Positions 11,244 through 22,250 of a DNA stretch of 64,000 nucleotides are shown here, in pieces. Made by a program: the position numbers and the translations under genes. The notes beneath the pieces are model-generated. The model saw nothing but the letters and a program-made list of their open reading frames with translations. It did no database searches and had not been told where the DNA came from. Numbering within the stretch: the stretch's first letter is position 1; each line of letters begins with the position of its first letter. Where the stretch lies: assembly GCA_016808115.1 (NCBI GenBank), contig JAEQBH010000028.1, positions 496,001 to 560,000 on the forward strand, given 5' to 3'. The stretch comes from Tetrastigma voinierianum (lineage: Eukaryota > Streptophyta > Magnoliopsida > Vitales > Vitaceae).

Positions 11244-14200
11244 ATGGATAAAACTTGGATGACAGAAAAAAAATGGTCGCCTAGATATGTGGAGACTTGA
11301 TCCATGAAACTTGTGAAGATAATCTGATGCAAATTGTAGAGTTAGATGTCCATGCACGGTGTTTGAATTCATATGTTTGGAGCCAAGATGTAGTTTTGAT
11401 CATCTTTTAATCAAAGGAGCATTGATGGATTTACACTTGTTGGATATTTCATGGGGGAAAAATCTGAGTATAAAAAGTCGAGGAGCAAAGGATCATTCTA
11501 ATCAATCAGAGGTTGTTGATGATAGAGTTCCACCAAATGATGAGATAGAAGATGATGGGATCCAAGAGATGTTAGATGACTATGAAAATTACATAGGTAA
11601 TGGCTTAGGTAATATTGAAGATGATGTCACAAGAACTACACACAAGAAAAGTTTTGATGAATTGTTGAAGGAAGGTCAACAAGAATTATATTCGGGCTGT
11701 TCAAAATTCTCTAAATTGTCTTTCATTGTTAAATTACTTCACTTAAAAGTATATAACAAATGGAGCAATAAGTCTTTTGACATGTTGCTTGATTTGCTTC
11801 AGCAAGTGTTACCTAATGGTGGGACTCTCCCAAAATCTGCTATGAGGCTCGAAAGATGTTAAATGATTTGGGATTGGGGTATATATCTATTCATGCTTGC
11901 AAGTATGATTGTGCACTATTTTGGAAAGAGTTTGCGCAATGTGAACAATGTCCTACATGTGGTACTTCTAGATGGAAAATTGATTATGGTAAAGGTAAGA
12001 AGATCGCACACAAGATATTGCGCTATTTTCCTTCAAAACTGTAAGGCTTCAAAGACTATTTTTGTCTAGTAAAGCTAGCTGCCCAGGAATATGAGATGGC
12101 ATAAGGATAAGAAGTTAATGATGAAAATTTTTAAGGCATCCCGTGATGGTAAAAACATAGAAAATTTTGATAAGGAATTTCACATTGTTTTTCCCCAGAC
12201 TCGTAATGTTAAACTTGGCCTAGCAATGATAGTTTTAATCCATTTAGAATATGAGTAATTCTTATAGTATGTGGCTGTAATTCTTTTTACCGTATAACTT
12301 CCCTCCTTGGAAATGTATGAAAAAGGAATTCTCTATGATGTCATTTCTTATTACAAGACCTATTTCACCTGGAAAGGACATTGACTTATACATGTAGCCT
12401 TTAGTGGATGAGTTAAAAGAGTTATGGGAAATTGGTGTGGAGACATATGATGCATCAAAGGGGGAAAATTTTCAAATGCGAGCGGCTCTTTTATGGACCA
12501 TAAATGATTTTCCAGCTTATGGCATGTGATGTCACAGTTAGTCCAACCAAAGGATACGTGGCTTGTCCTACTTGTAATAAAGATAAATGTTCCCTTGGAT
12601 TAAGGAGCAAAATTTGTTATATGGGACACCGCCGCTTTTTACCTTCAAATCATAGTTAGCAAAAAAACAAGAAATTTAATGGTAAGACAGATCATGGAGT
12701 AGCACCAAGTGAGTTATCCGGTGATGATATTTTGCTTCAACTAGAAAATTTAAATGATGTAAAGTTTGGAAAGCATCCTAGTAGAAAAAAAAGAAAATGT
12801 TCCCCCAATGAGTTGAATTGGACCAAAAAAAGTTTTTTTTTTTATTTGCCTTATTGGCATAGATTAAAATTGAGGCATAACTTGGATGTAATGCATATTC
12901 AAAATAATATTTGTGATAGCATTTTGGGAACATTATTGAATATTGAGGGTAAAACAAAGGACACATTCAAAAACAAGGCAAGATTTGGAAGACATGACCA
13001 TAGAAAAGGAGTTGCATTTGATAAAGAGAAGTGATAGCAAATATGTAATGTCGGTACATGTTATACTTTATCTGAAATTGAGAGGCAAAGGGTTTTGTGA
13101 GATTCTTAAAATGCGGCGAAGTTAGGATGGGTATGCTTCCAACATCTGGGTGTGCATCGATAAATGATGACGAATGCTCGGGGTTGAAGAGTCATGATTG
13201 CCATGTTCTGTTGCAACGATTACTCCCTATTGGCATTGTGGATCACCTAAGAAGGAGGTGTATCGATGCCTTGACAAAGTTAGGACAATTTTCAAAACAA
13301 TTTTATTTGTAAGACTTTAAAAAGTAGAAGAAGTAGAGAAAATGATCGACATAGTTGTAATTCTTTGCAAGCTGGAAGCGAATCTTTCCACGACTTTCTT
13401 TGACATAATAGTGCATTTGGCAATCCATTTTGCCAAATGAGGCGATTGCTGTAGTCCAGGTTCAAAAATAGATGGATGTTTCTGCGAAGGTAAAGATTGA
13501 TTTTACAAAGTGTGCTCTTTTAATGACTTAGAATAATTTCTGGTGCTTTGAATATGTTTTGTAGAGAGTTAGGTGATCATAAACGTAATGTTCGAAAGCG
13601 AGGCTCGTCCACGAGGGCTCGTGCGAGTTATACTCGTAAATGAATGTAGCTTTTTGTTCAATGTACTTGTGTGGAATTGAAGCTCAGATTTTAATAGAGA
13701 AGAAGGAATAATGATATAGCGGGAGGATGGTGGATTGTCTATTTTCTCCAGAAACTTAGACCCGGTGGGCTTGGCCCAAATATGTTGACTTGAAGAGGAT
13801 TTGGAAAGAGCTCATTGATATATTAAGTAATTATCTTGAAGTAGAACCATATATGGAGTAAGTGTTACTTGACATTCCTATTGATTACTTATAGTGTTTT
13901 CCAATATATGATTAATAGCGATGTTATTTTAGAGCACCGTTGAGCAACTTGTGTAAGACAATCCATTGAATGTAGAAGATAGACACAAAGCTGAATTTCC
14001 TTTATGGTTTAAGAAAAAAAGTAAGTAATTTGAAAAAACAATGTTTATATACAATAATATAGCTATAGATTTTGCTTATCTGATATCACGCCTCTGTTTT
14101 TTGTAGATGATGCATTTTATACAATAATCATTCACCATAAGCTCTGAAGCATTATATGCTTTAGCATGTGGACCCGGATGTTGAAGTTAAATCTGACACT

Positions 14201-14857
14201 TGTATTGTCAGTTAGGTTTCATACCAAGGATAAGTGATAGTCGTAAGACCTAAAATAGTGGGTTGATGGTTGTGGGGAATCATGGTGATAATATTCGCGA
14301 TTTTTATGGGTCGTAGCGATATTTTGAGTTAGATTATTTAACACAAAGACGGGTTGTGCTTTTCAAATGTGAGTGGTTTGATCTCAGCAATAGAAAATCC
14401 AGTATAGATATAGATGGCAATATTATTAGCGTCAATGTTAGTCACACTTGGTATGAAAATGATTCATATGTACTCACTTGCCAAGCCAAACATAATTTTT
14501 ATGTCAATGACACAAAGTTGGGGAAGATTTGGCAAGTTGTGCAAAAGTTTCAGCATAGACATGTATTTGATGTTCCGAAAATACAAAATGATTCCACGAA
14601 TATTTCCAATGATGAAGTGTATCAAGATGAATTACAAGAGCAAGTGAATGTTCATTATGTTGGGGTTGAGTAAGATTTTGAAAAGAGTTATTGCAAGAAG
14701 ATAAATATGGATCTGAAATTTAGACAATAATATAATTGAGAACAATATAAGAACTGAATTTGTTAATGAGGAGGAAGAAGACATCTTAGAAGAGCATTAT
14801 AGTGAAGAAGAAGAAGCTGAATTTATTAGTGATGAAGATATGGATGTTGGGTATTAA
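11244..14857 (+). pseudogene. TNP2-like transposase of CACTA element C (broken)
   Basis: This can be read in order as an En/Spm-type (Transposase_21) transposase. It starts MDKTWMTEKK at 11,244. The N-terminal region at 11,640-11,860 reads YSGCSKFSKLSFIVKLLHL, then NKWSNKSFDMLL. After a frame overlap at 11,840-11,870 it continues GYISIHACKYDCALFWKEF and CPTCGTSRWK. The catalytic region includes MRWHKDKK (about 12,092), LGLAMIV, WTINDFPAY (about 12,500), ACPTCNKDK, a DLPYWHRLKLRHNLDVMHI-like block at 12,850-12,900 and SHDCHVLLQRLLPIGI (13,190-13,240). The C-terminal block at 14,356-14,560 reads VLFKCEWFDLSN and includes YVLTCQAKHNFYV. An acidic tail ends at 14,857. Several in-frame stops and frameshifts (12,066, 12,255, 13,034, 13,312) make it non-functional. 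The element would excise and reinsert DNA at CACTA ends. Confidence 0.85.
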
Positions 14858-14995
14858 CACTCTTTCCATTTCATGTAATTTAATTTGTACATGCTTTAAG
14901 TTGTTTCTTTCATAAAGTTGTAGTTATGCTTTAATATGCCAAAAAGAGTTAAGTCTCATTTTTATTGTTTGACTGTAATAGGTGTTGAGAGAAAA

Positions 14996-15103
14996 ATGGT
15001 TTCAGTGCTACGTCGTCGCAAGAAGTATGCTGCTAGAACAAGTAGTACTCCTTCAAATGCATCCACAAGTTGCACTTCACCTTCGGTCAACAATGAGTTT
15101 TAG
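14996..15103 (+). pseudogene. small second open frame of CACTA C
   Basis: Begins ATG at 14,996 and reads MVSVLRRRKKYAARTSST, continuing Ser/Thr-rich to a stop at 15,103. It lies between the transposase stop and the 3' subterminal array. CACTA elements often encode a second, DNA-binding protein there, but this piece is too short to assign; it may be a 3' exon. Confidence 0.3.
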
Positions 15104-15394
15104 ATCTTGGCATATGAATTTAACATAGAACATGTTAAGTAGATGGCATAATATAATATTTTATGTTCTTGTTATGTTAAATACTTAATTTATTAATGTC
15201 ATGGGTACTATGCATGGATTATATTTTTTATTTTTAATCACAACATTGTGTTTTATGACAATGTTATTTTATATAATTTTATTTTAGATATTAATAAAAT
15301 TGCTTATACAATTGACATAATTAGATATAAATTTTATTTGTATATAATAGTAAACAAAGAATTGAAAATTAGTAAGAATTTTTCCATACTAATT

Positions 15395-16020
15395 GTGGGC
15401 CGAAATAAAATTTCATCCACAATTAACAATAATCAACCCTTTGTGGACGAAATGGTATTTGTCTCCAATTCTGATCATTTAACATTTTGTGGATGAAATG
15501 GTATTTGCCACCAATTCTGATCACAACCCGTTGTGGACGAAATGGTCCCCAATTTTGATCATTCAACCCTTTGTGGACAAAATGGTATTTGTCACAAATT
15601 CTGATCACAACTCTTTGTGGACAAAAGTGTTAGATCTCCGATTAGATGAATTCGGCCTTGTGGAGCTGAAATAGTTTTTCGTTTCTAATTATAATTGAAT
15701 TGTGGACCAAAAATTTTCGTCCCCAAAAATGGTCCATTTAACTTTGAACATCCAACCTTTGTGGACGGAATATCCTTTCTAGACGAATAGTTATTAATTT
15801 TAGGGACAAAAATTTTTGTCCCAAATATATAACCTATTGTGGATGAAACTAATTTTCGTCCACAATCATATAATATTTAGGGACGGTTTCATTATTTCAT
15901 CCATAATTATCTTTACTGACGAGCCTTTAGAGACGTTTTATTTTTCGTCCACAATTATCTTTATGGATGAAGTTTGTACATTTGTGGACAAAATTTTTTG
16001 TCTAGAATTCCATTATTTGT
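15395..16020. repeat. subterminal repeat array of CACTA C
   Basis: At 15,430-15,625 there are four to five direct copies of a 45-60 bp unit built on CCTTTGTGGACGAAATGGT followed by CCAATTCTGATCA. From 15,640 to 16,010 the core TTTGTGGACGAAA and its inverse TTTCGTCCACAA alternate irregularly. Clustered subterminal motifs like these are the transposase-binding sites of CACTA transposons. Confidence 0.75.
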
Positions 16021-16030
16021 TGTAGTGGTG

Positions 16031-17200
16031 GTTGCATAAAAGAACACTGCTTAAGGTTAACATAAAGCTTGACATCTCGAAGAGTGAGAAAAACCTATCG
16101 AAGGTGTTCTAAATGCTCTTCTTTGGATTGGCTATAGATCAATATGTCATCAAAGTAGACCACCAGAAATTTACCAATGAAAGGTTGTAGGACATGGGTC
16201 ATAACTCTCATGAAAGTACTAGGAGCATTAGACAAACCAAAATGCATGACTAACCACTTAAGCAAACCAATTTGTGTTTTAAATGCAGTTTTGCACTCAT
16301 CTCCTAGCCTAACACGAATTTGATGATGACCACTATGCAAATCTATCTTAGAGAACCAACTAGAACTAGCTAATAGATCCAACATATCCTCAAGGCAAGG
16401 GATGGGAAATCTATATTTGATTGTGATCTTATTGATGGATCTACTATCCACACACGTTCTCCAAGATCCATCTTTCTTAGGTGTTAACAAAGTTTGCACC
16501 GCACAAGGACTAAGGTTATGCCTAATAAATCCTCTCTCAAAAAGTCCTTCTACTTGCCTATTCAACTCCTCTCTCTCTTTAGAGTTCATCATATAACGTG
16601 GAAGGTTAATTAGGCAGTTGAGAACCTAGAACTAAATCTATAGCATGTTGGATGTCTCTTAAAGGTGGTAGTTCACTAGGCAACTCATCGGGCACCATAT
16701 CAACAAAATCATATAGCAAATTCTTCACTTCCAAAGGAGCATCCACACTCCTTGCTGAAAAATCGAGATGGAACCTTTTGTTAATGTGTATTAGCACATA
16801 CCGAGTCAGTTCCCTTTCTCGAACTTCTTACATTATAAAATATGCAAATTTCATTCATGAAATTTATAGATGTCACGTTTACCAATGCCACCTTTAGGCT
16901 TAACATGTCTCAAAATAAAGTTATTACCCTTGTACTTAAATGAATAAATGTTATCTTTACCAAAATTGGTAGCATTGAGATCATAAAGCCAAGAGTGACC
17001 TAAAACAACATGAACCCGACATCCATGGGTAGCACCTCACGATAAGATTTCATCGATATAATCCCCCGTTTGAATAGAGACTAGACACCTTTAGAGTGAT
17101 AGGCAAACTATGGTCATTCACCACATGCTACTCTAAAGGATTTGGATGACGGATCTACTTGCACCAGGTTTAACAATTTAATAAATCCTTAGAACCACAT
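16031..17200 (-). pseudogene. gypsy protease and reverse transcriptase fragment (broken)
   Basis: Protease region: about 17,040-16,860 in changing frames reads EVLPMDVG, then KDNIYSFKYKGNNFILRHV. RT: the frame 16,797-16,606 reads FVDMVPDELPSELPPLRDI. The frame 16,592-16,095 (165 codons) covers RT blocks with GFIRHNLSPCAV, KKDGSWRTCVDSRSINKI, FSKIDLHSGHHQIRV, GLSNAPSTFMRVM and the active site VVYFDDILIYS at about 16,166-16,134. A final frameshifted piece TLRDVKLYVNLKQCSFMQ ends at the CACTA C junction. The catalytic aspartates of the FDD box are still present, but the gene is split by a frameshift near 16,600. Confidence 0.85.
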
Positions 17201-17449
17201 TCATTAACTACTCTTATCAATCACTAACATTTCTTATCTCACTACTGTATGATTATGTAGAAAGAAAAATACTGAATGCGAAGCACCAATTATCTTTATC
17301 TACGGGGTGGATAGCACACATCTAACCATACCAACACAAAAACATCATCATCACAATCTCCATGAAGATCATCTTCCTCACCAAAATAATCTAAAGGATC
17401 AACAAGTTGGTCTTTCGTCCTCAAACTATACGTTCAACATCTAATATCA

Positions 17450-18606
17450 ATCGTGTTGCAGAGAGACAGTGGTATGATATGACCCTTGTGATGACACTTA
17501 TGACAGGAAAAAAAAAAAAGAAAAGAAAAAAGTTCAATCAATGAATTAATGTATGAACTCAATAGGAAGCAACGAGGGGAAGAGGATTACGCAAACTAGA
17601 CTCTTGGCTCCTAATGTTTTTGGGCTTAGTATTACCGTTTGATGACATGGATTGTGACTTGGACTGACCTGTGTGTGCAAAAGAGGAGGGTCTATTGAAC
17701 TTCTCGACTTCTAAGGCTTTTTAGCATGCATCCTCTACAGTGTGTGGAGCATAGTGTGTGGAGCATGCAATTTAACCATCCTTTGAATGTCGAACTTGAG
17801 ACCATTAACAAAACTAGTGCAGACAACAAATTGATCCTCAATATGGAACTCACTACACCTAAGCCTAGCTTCCTCAAATTTAGCAGTATTCGACTACACT
17901 AAAGAGTCATTTGTTTTTAGATTAATCATGTTGGAACAATTGACTCTTATATGATGAAGAATGTACTTTCTTGCAACTTTGCTTTCATGTGACAGCCCAT
18001 TAGGTGATGATTAGTTCCACCCAGTGAGAAGCATGTCTTGCAACACATTTTACTTGATACATCGCTTACGGAGTGGTTAATTTCATTTAGCGTCGAACCC
18101 ATTCACTATCAATCATTTCATACCAATCAAATATTCCTTAGTAGCAACTAACCAATCAAGAAAGCATTAGGATCCATTCTACCATCAAATTCAGGAGCAC
18201 TAACCTTGCATTTTTTGTGATGTCCCTTTGAGGTTATCTAATCTGTCTATCCTGATCTCTACCCTAATTATCATTAACCCTAGGCTGGTATCTCTGAGGA
18301 GTGACATTTTCTCTCACTGGATTTGGTGGGTAGTTTTGCGTTGGTGGTTGGTAATCTAATGGGAAGTTGACATTAATAGGTTGAAACCAAGCACCTAGGT
18401 TGAGCCCGAAGGTCTCTGTTCTTGCGGGGTAACCCTCGTGTGAGGTTAAGCCCGATTAGAGTACGAGTTCATTTTACAAAGATTGTCATGCAAACCATTT
18501 GTGAATTCATTAGAGTGATGTGAACCTCCAATGTATGGTGACCCAATGTGTTTTCTAACAGTTTCATTAGCAATTTCACCTATTTCATGTTTACGCAAAT
18601 TTAACA
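17450..18606 (-). pseudogene. gypsy gag fragment (broken)
   Basis: Starts MLNLRKHEIGEIANETVRKH at 18,606. Further on (about 18,220-18,120) it reads PEFDGRMDPNAFLDWLVAT, the retrotransposon-gag entry motif. After frame changes it reads KFEEARLRCSEFHIEDQFVV at about 17,882-17,820. A zinc-knuckle remnant CHKCHHKGHIIP is at 17,506-17,471, lacking the last Cys. Stops and frame changes are numerous. Confidence 0.7.
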
Positions 18607-18972
18607 TGTTGAGATAGAATCTAAAATTTCACTTAGTAAGGTAATTTATAAAACTATATATGCTAATCACAACAAATACAATTTAAAAAATGTAATACGA
18701 TTATATATCCGCAGTTGCACAAGTCAACAAAGAAGTATTTTTAATACTTTTTATGCTCCTATCAAATAAGTTTGGAACCTAAAACAATCAAACAAAATAT
18801 ACTTAAATATCCACGAATATTAGCGAGTTTTCAAAAGTAAAGAAAATGCACCGTTGAGAAGAACCTTTAGGATGCCTCTGATTCCTTAGCTTGATTGCGA
18901 AGGGGATCGATAAAATGCAATTATGAAGACCAATAAGATCGAGTTCCACGTAAAGATGACCCGACAACAAAG
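18607..18972. other. no gene seen
   Basis: AT-rich sequence between the gypsy gag start and the RRM fragment. It may hold the 5' untranslated region of the gypsy relic, but no LTR edge or primer site was recognised. Confidence 0.35.
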
Positions 18973-18978
18973 ATCGGG

Positions 18979-19285
18979 TTTTGTATGATATTCTGCGTGG
19001 GCGGGTGAGTAAGAGCTTGTACATTCCACGTGACAAAGTAACTGACCAACCCAAAGGTTTTGCCTTTGCTGAATATGAGTCCGAGGAAATTGCAAACTAT
19101 GCCGCCAGGCTATTCTCTGGCCTTGTGACACTAAACAATCGAATGCTGAAATTTGGGATTTCTGGAAAAGATAAGCCCTCGTCAGCAGTAATCACTCCCA
19201 CATCAAATTCACCCCTTGAACCAATACCACATCCCATACCAGTTAACAATATGGAAAATTCTCAACACTCCATGGGGTTAAGAAC
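18979..19285 (+). pseudogene. RRM RNA-binding protein gene fragment (RBM7/SF3B4-like)
   Basis: The frame reads VLYDILRGRVSKSLYIPRDK, then TDQPKGFAFAEYESEEIANY, AARLFSGLVTLNNRMLKF and ISGKDKPSS, followed by a Pro/Ser-rich linker with PVNNMENSQHS. This is the second half of an RRM with its RNP1-type motif (KGFAFAEY) and the first part of the downstream tail, most like plant RBM7/spliceosome-associated RRM proteins. There is no ATG and the RNP2 half is absent or scrambled. A small deletion seems to have removed residues before RVSKSLY. The frame stops at 19,293-19,295, eight bases into a different gene fragment. It is a captured or retro-copied piece, not a working gene. Confidence 0.7.
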
Positions 19286-19480
19286 ACCTTCGTAGTTTGG
19301 AAAACCGCCGACTTCGCGATGGATTTGCTGTTTAATTACCTCAAGCACAACAATTTCTCAAGCTTTGTTCGACAGCTTAATACTTATGGATTCAGAAGGA
19401 TTGTGCCCGACAAATGGGAGTTCGCGAACGAGCATTTCAAGCGAGGACAAAGAGAGCTCAGGTCCAAAATTCGATGCTAG
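19286..19480 (+). pseudogene. heat shock factor DNA-binding-domain fragment (class B-like)
   Basis: Read in the frame starting ACC at 19,286, the segment gives TFVVWKTADFAMDLL, KHNNFSSFVRQLNTYGFRR, VPDKWEFANEHFKRGQREL then RSKIRC and a stop at 19,478-19,480. This is the helix-turn-helix half of a plant heat-shock transcription factor DNA-binding domain; the VPDKWEFAN wording is typical of class B factors. The first helix and beta strands are missing, and LLFNYLKH shows substitutions in an otherwise conserved spot. The sequence is continuous through the region where plant Hsf genes normally have an intron. It abuts the RRM fragment directly, in a different frame. Confidence 0.85.
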
Positions 19481-19984
19481 AAAATGGTCATGATGGGGAC
19501 GGGTGGAAAATCCGACGCGTCGATGAGGGGGGCAGAGGCGGATTTGGGGATTTAATTTTTAGGAAAGGAGAAATAATTTTCATTAGAGAAAACAAATAAT
19601 TGAAGATTTGAAGGTTCTATATTTGAAGATTTGGGAATTCAAAGTTTGAAGCTTTATATTTTGAATCAAAAATAAATTTTGTCTTAAGATTCTTTGAAGA
19701 TCCAAGGTTCTGGGTACTCATTTGAAGTAAGGGTTTTTAATATTGCTTTTAGAAAAAGCAGAATATTTTTTATATATGTATACGGCTTTGCAAAAAAAAA
19801 TATTTATTTCGTATGTTATTAAATTGGGAAATGTTTTTATTTTTATTTATTTATTTGACTATCCGTGGAAACAATAGTGATTTTGCATGAAAAGTTTACA
19901 TGTGATTTGTTTATGAAAAGAATACAAATTTTGATTTATGATGAAATTGTTTTATAAGGTTAAATTTGACATAAAAAGTGTTCG
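19481..19984. other. no gene seen; LTR-like sequence
   Basis: AT-rich with repeated GAAGATTTG/TTTGAAG phrases at 19,600-19,740. The style resembles LTR sequence and it leads into the short tandem array at 19,985, but no LTR boundary is visible. Confidence 0.3.
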
Positions 19985-20105
19985 ACTCTGATTTGTGGCC
20001 CTCGTCAATGGATTATAATAATTGACTACGACCCTCGTCAATGAGTTATAATAATTAACTATGGGCCATATCAATGGGTTATAATAATTGACTATGACCC
20101 TTGTC
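19985..20105 (+). repeat. ~35-bp tandem array
   Basis: About three and a half copies of a unit reading TGACCCTCGTCAATGGGTTA then TAATAATTGACTA, with point differences. The array stops at the left end of the hAT element. A single copy of the same unit occurs at about 31,648-31,690 on the far side of the hAT element. Confidence 0.75.
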
Positions 20106-20296
20106 CAGCAGTAGTGGGCGGATCCGAGCTTAGGGAAGGAGGGGGGCGGGTCGCTAATAAATTGATTTTTTCTGAAATATATCGAAATATAGAAAGTACG
20201 AACAATTATATTAATAAAAGTTTAAACTTGAAGGGATAGAAAAAGTACAAATCAAGCTGCTATGTTTTGTCTTTGCGAGATGAATGATTTCTACGA

Positions 20297-20850
20297 CTAT
20301 CCATATTTTAAAGCTTGATTCAAAATGAGTTCGTTGTCAATAGAATCAAATATCTCCTTTTATGTATACCACTAAAGCGCCGTTTAACCATTCATCCCCC
20401 ATTCTATTTCGCAAATCAGTTTTGACAGCTTTCATAGCAGAAAATACTCTTTCACGGGATCTTATGCCGGGGTAGAAATGTGCGATTCAACTAAACGATA
20501 AACCATCGGAAAAACTCCTATCTTTTCGCCAGTTTCTTTCATCTTCTTTGCCTGAACTTCCCAAGTCTTCCACATTAAAGAACCTGACCATCTATTCTCA
20601 CATCACTAAGAAAAGATACCAGAGATTCCTTGAGAAAGAAATATGCCGTACTTATGAAGTCCTCTTGGATAAAGATCGTGAATGCAGAAGCTTATCCATA
20701 TCAAAATTAGAGAATCCATTCTTTTGGATCAAGACATGCAATGCAATCTAAAGTAAAATCCGTGCTTGCTTGAGGAGAAAGCGATGATTCATCTCTTGTA
20801 TAGTGAATCGATAACCTAACAATATGTAGTAATTCGATTAAATATTGAGA
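20297..20850 (-). pseudogene. hAT transposase, C-terminal block (dimerisation region)
   Basis: The minus strand from about 20,850 reads YYILLGYRFTIQEMNHRFS, then LDCIACLDPK, FDMDKLL, PMVYRLVES, a damaged SRERVFSAMKAVKTDLRN, RMGDEWLNGALVVYIK and DIFDSIDNELILNQALKYG before a stop at 20,297. These are the late catalytic and dimerisation blocks of plant TTF-type hAT transposases. Several frameshifts and stops are present, for example near 20,465 and 20,365. It continues from the block at 22,590-24,345 across an insertion. Confidence 0.8.
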
Positions 20851-20891
20851 ACAAAACATATACTTTGAAAAGAACTAAATAAAAGTCATAA

Positions 20892-21058
20892 TTTTTTTTT
20901 AGGTATGCCGATTCGTGCCACGGTAGGGTGGCGGAATCAGCAGAATTTGTTCTATAATTTCCTCTGCGTAGTAAAAGCTCTTTGCGACATAGTGGTATAG
21001 AAATTCGAACACGGGGATGATGGGTTTTCATCCTCTGAATGACTTGCATCGGTGTTGA
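20892..21058 (-). mobile_element. SINE-like insertion with poly(A) tail
   Basis: On the minus strand a body of about 160 bp ends in a run of nine A's (plus-strand T tract at 20,892-20,900). It contains CCCCGTGTTCGAATTTC, close to the B box of a tRNA-type polymerase III promoter. About 35 bases upstream is AAGTCATTCAGAGG, a possible degenerate A box. Layout and size fit a tRNA-derived plant SINE inside the hAT element. No clear target duplication was found. Confidence 0.42.
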
Positions 21059-21802
21059 AAATGGTGAGGCTTTTAGTTTGGATTTTTAGTTTGTTTCAAA
21101 GCGGAGTGGGAGTTGTTTGTTTACTAGCTAACGATAATGGCTGAAACTAAAGTGTGAAATAAGTAACTTTACGAGGTTTAGGTTACTAAAGCATTAACAT
21201 GGGGCGACAAGTGTCCCTCGGGTTATATCCACTGCACAGCATTATGGCAAGAAGCAACCTATAGTCAGCGCCATGCTTAGGATCTTTGTTTAACTATAAA
21301 ACCTAACCTAAAAACCACTCCCTATTTGGTCGACCACCGGGCAACATGCATCCATAGCCCCTTTTAATTTAAAAACCCTAGCACTCAACCTCACATTTCG
21401 GTGGCTCGTAAGACCATCCTAAAGAACGGGTGCATCCCAACAATAAGTAATACCTTTGTACCACTAAAAAACATCAGTAGTGGCCCAGTAATGACATTAA
21501 ATGATATTGACCCTAGTTTGGAAGATATGGAACCATAATCACAGTGCACCTGTGGCATTTTAAAACATGGGGACACAGCTTTGCAAGCTGCACAAAGGCA
21601 AACTGGCAACCCTCCTCTTCAAGCTGCAAAGGAAGCAGCCAAGCATCTCTTGGAGTTGTCATCCTCAAAGGGTGTTTGGCGACTAGAAAAATGAAGAAAG
21701 AGGAGAGAGAGAAGAAAAGCGAACCTAAGCGAAAATTTGCGGAGATATTTACATAAAATGAAAAAGTTGCCAAAGATTGCTTAGGGTTCTGAATGATAAG
21801 GG

Positions 21803-21814
21803 GCTTATATAGGC
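21803..21814 (-). promoter_or_regulatory. TATA box in the LTR-like insertion
   Basis: The minus strand reads GCCTATATAAGC, with a CT-rich leader starting about 30 bases downstream. Confidence 0.45.
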
Positions 21815-21929
21815 ACGATAGTGTGAAACTACAGAAAACCTAAAAATATTGGCTATCTGAGGAACGAGGAGGTAATACACCAAAAGCGGGGTCGTTTGGC
21901 GTGTTCACAGCACAATTCCACGGGGCAAG

Positions 21930-22250
21930 GAATTTCGCTATGTAGGAGGAGATTTTTGCTAGGATGGCTGAAAATTTCGCTAGCTTTAGCGAAGTACTGC
22001 GAATGACGAAATCCACAAATTTTAAGCTATGCACGTTAATTTAGCTGGTATGAATTTAAACTAGCCTAGCGGAGATTTGTGAGAGATAGCGAAAATGGGA
22101 GCTTTAAGCTAGGCACGTGATTTTTTAAGCTGTAGCGAGAATTTCGCTAGCCTAGCGAGGGTTTCTGAGCTAAGCTAGGATGCGAAATTTTCGCTATGAT
22201 TGCGAAATTTTTCGCAATCGGCGAAATTTTTCGCAATCAAGCGAAATTTC
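21930..22250. repeat. dispersed GCGAAATTTT/AATTTCGC motif cluster
   Basis: At least ten copies of GCGAAAT or its complement, many joined as CGCTAGC or GCTAGCGA. The cluster is densest at 22,190-22,245, where GCGAAATTTTTCGCAATC is repeated head to tail. Confidence 0.65.

Larger units (their letters stand above)
11244..16027 (+). mobile_element. CACTA element C (5' end not identified)
   Basis: Contains a decayed TNP2-like transposase, a second small frame and a subterminal repeat array, and ends TTTGTTGTAGTG at 16,027. Immediately to the right, from about 16,031, the minus strand is reverse-transcriptase coding sequence, so the element's 3' end lies within a gypsy pol gene. I searched 9.0-11.3 kb for the matching CACTACAACAAA start and did not see it, so the left limit given is only the transposase start. 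Confidence 0.7.
16031..18606 (-). mobile_element. Ty3/gypsy relic, CRM-like chromovirus type
   Basis: Gag (18,606-about 17,450), protease (about 17,200-16,860) and RT (16,797-16,031) are readable in order on the minus strand, all with frameshifts and stops. RT is cut at the CACTA C 3' end. No RNase H, integrase or LTR of this element is recognised in the window. The phrasing of the RT (CVDSRSINKITIKYRFPIP, VVYFDDILIYS) resembles CRM-type chromoviruses, which favour centromeric regions; that lineage call is inference. Confidence 0.7.

Noticed and set aside
15423..15674. Frames on both strands of about 61 codons
   Set aside because: Translations of the CACTA C subterminal tandem repeat.
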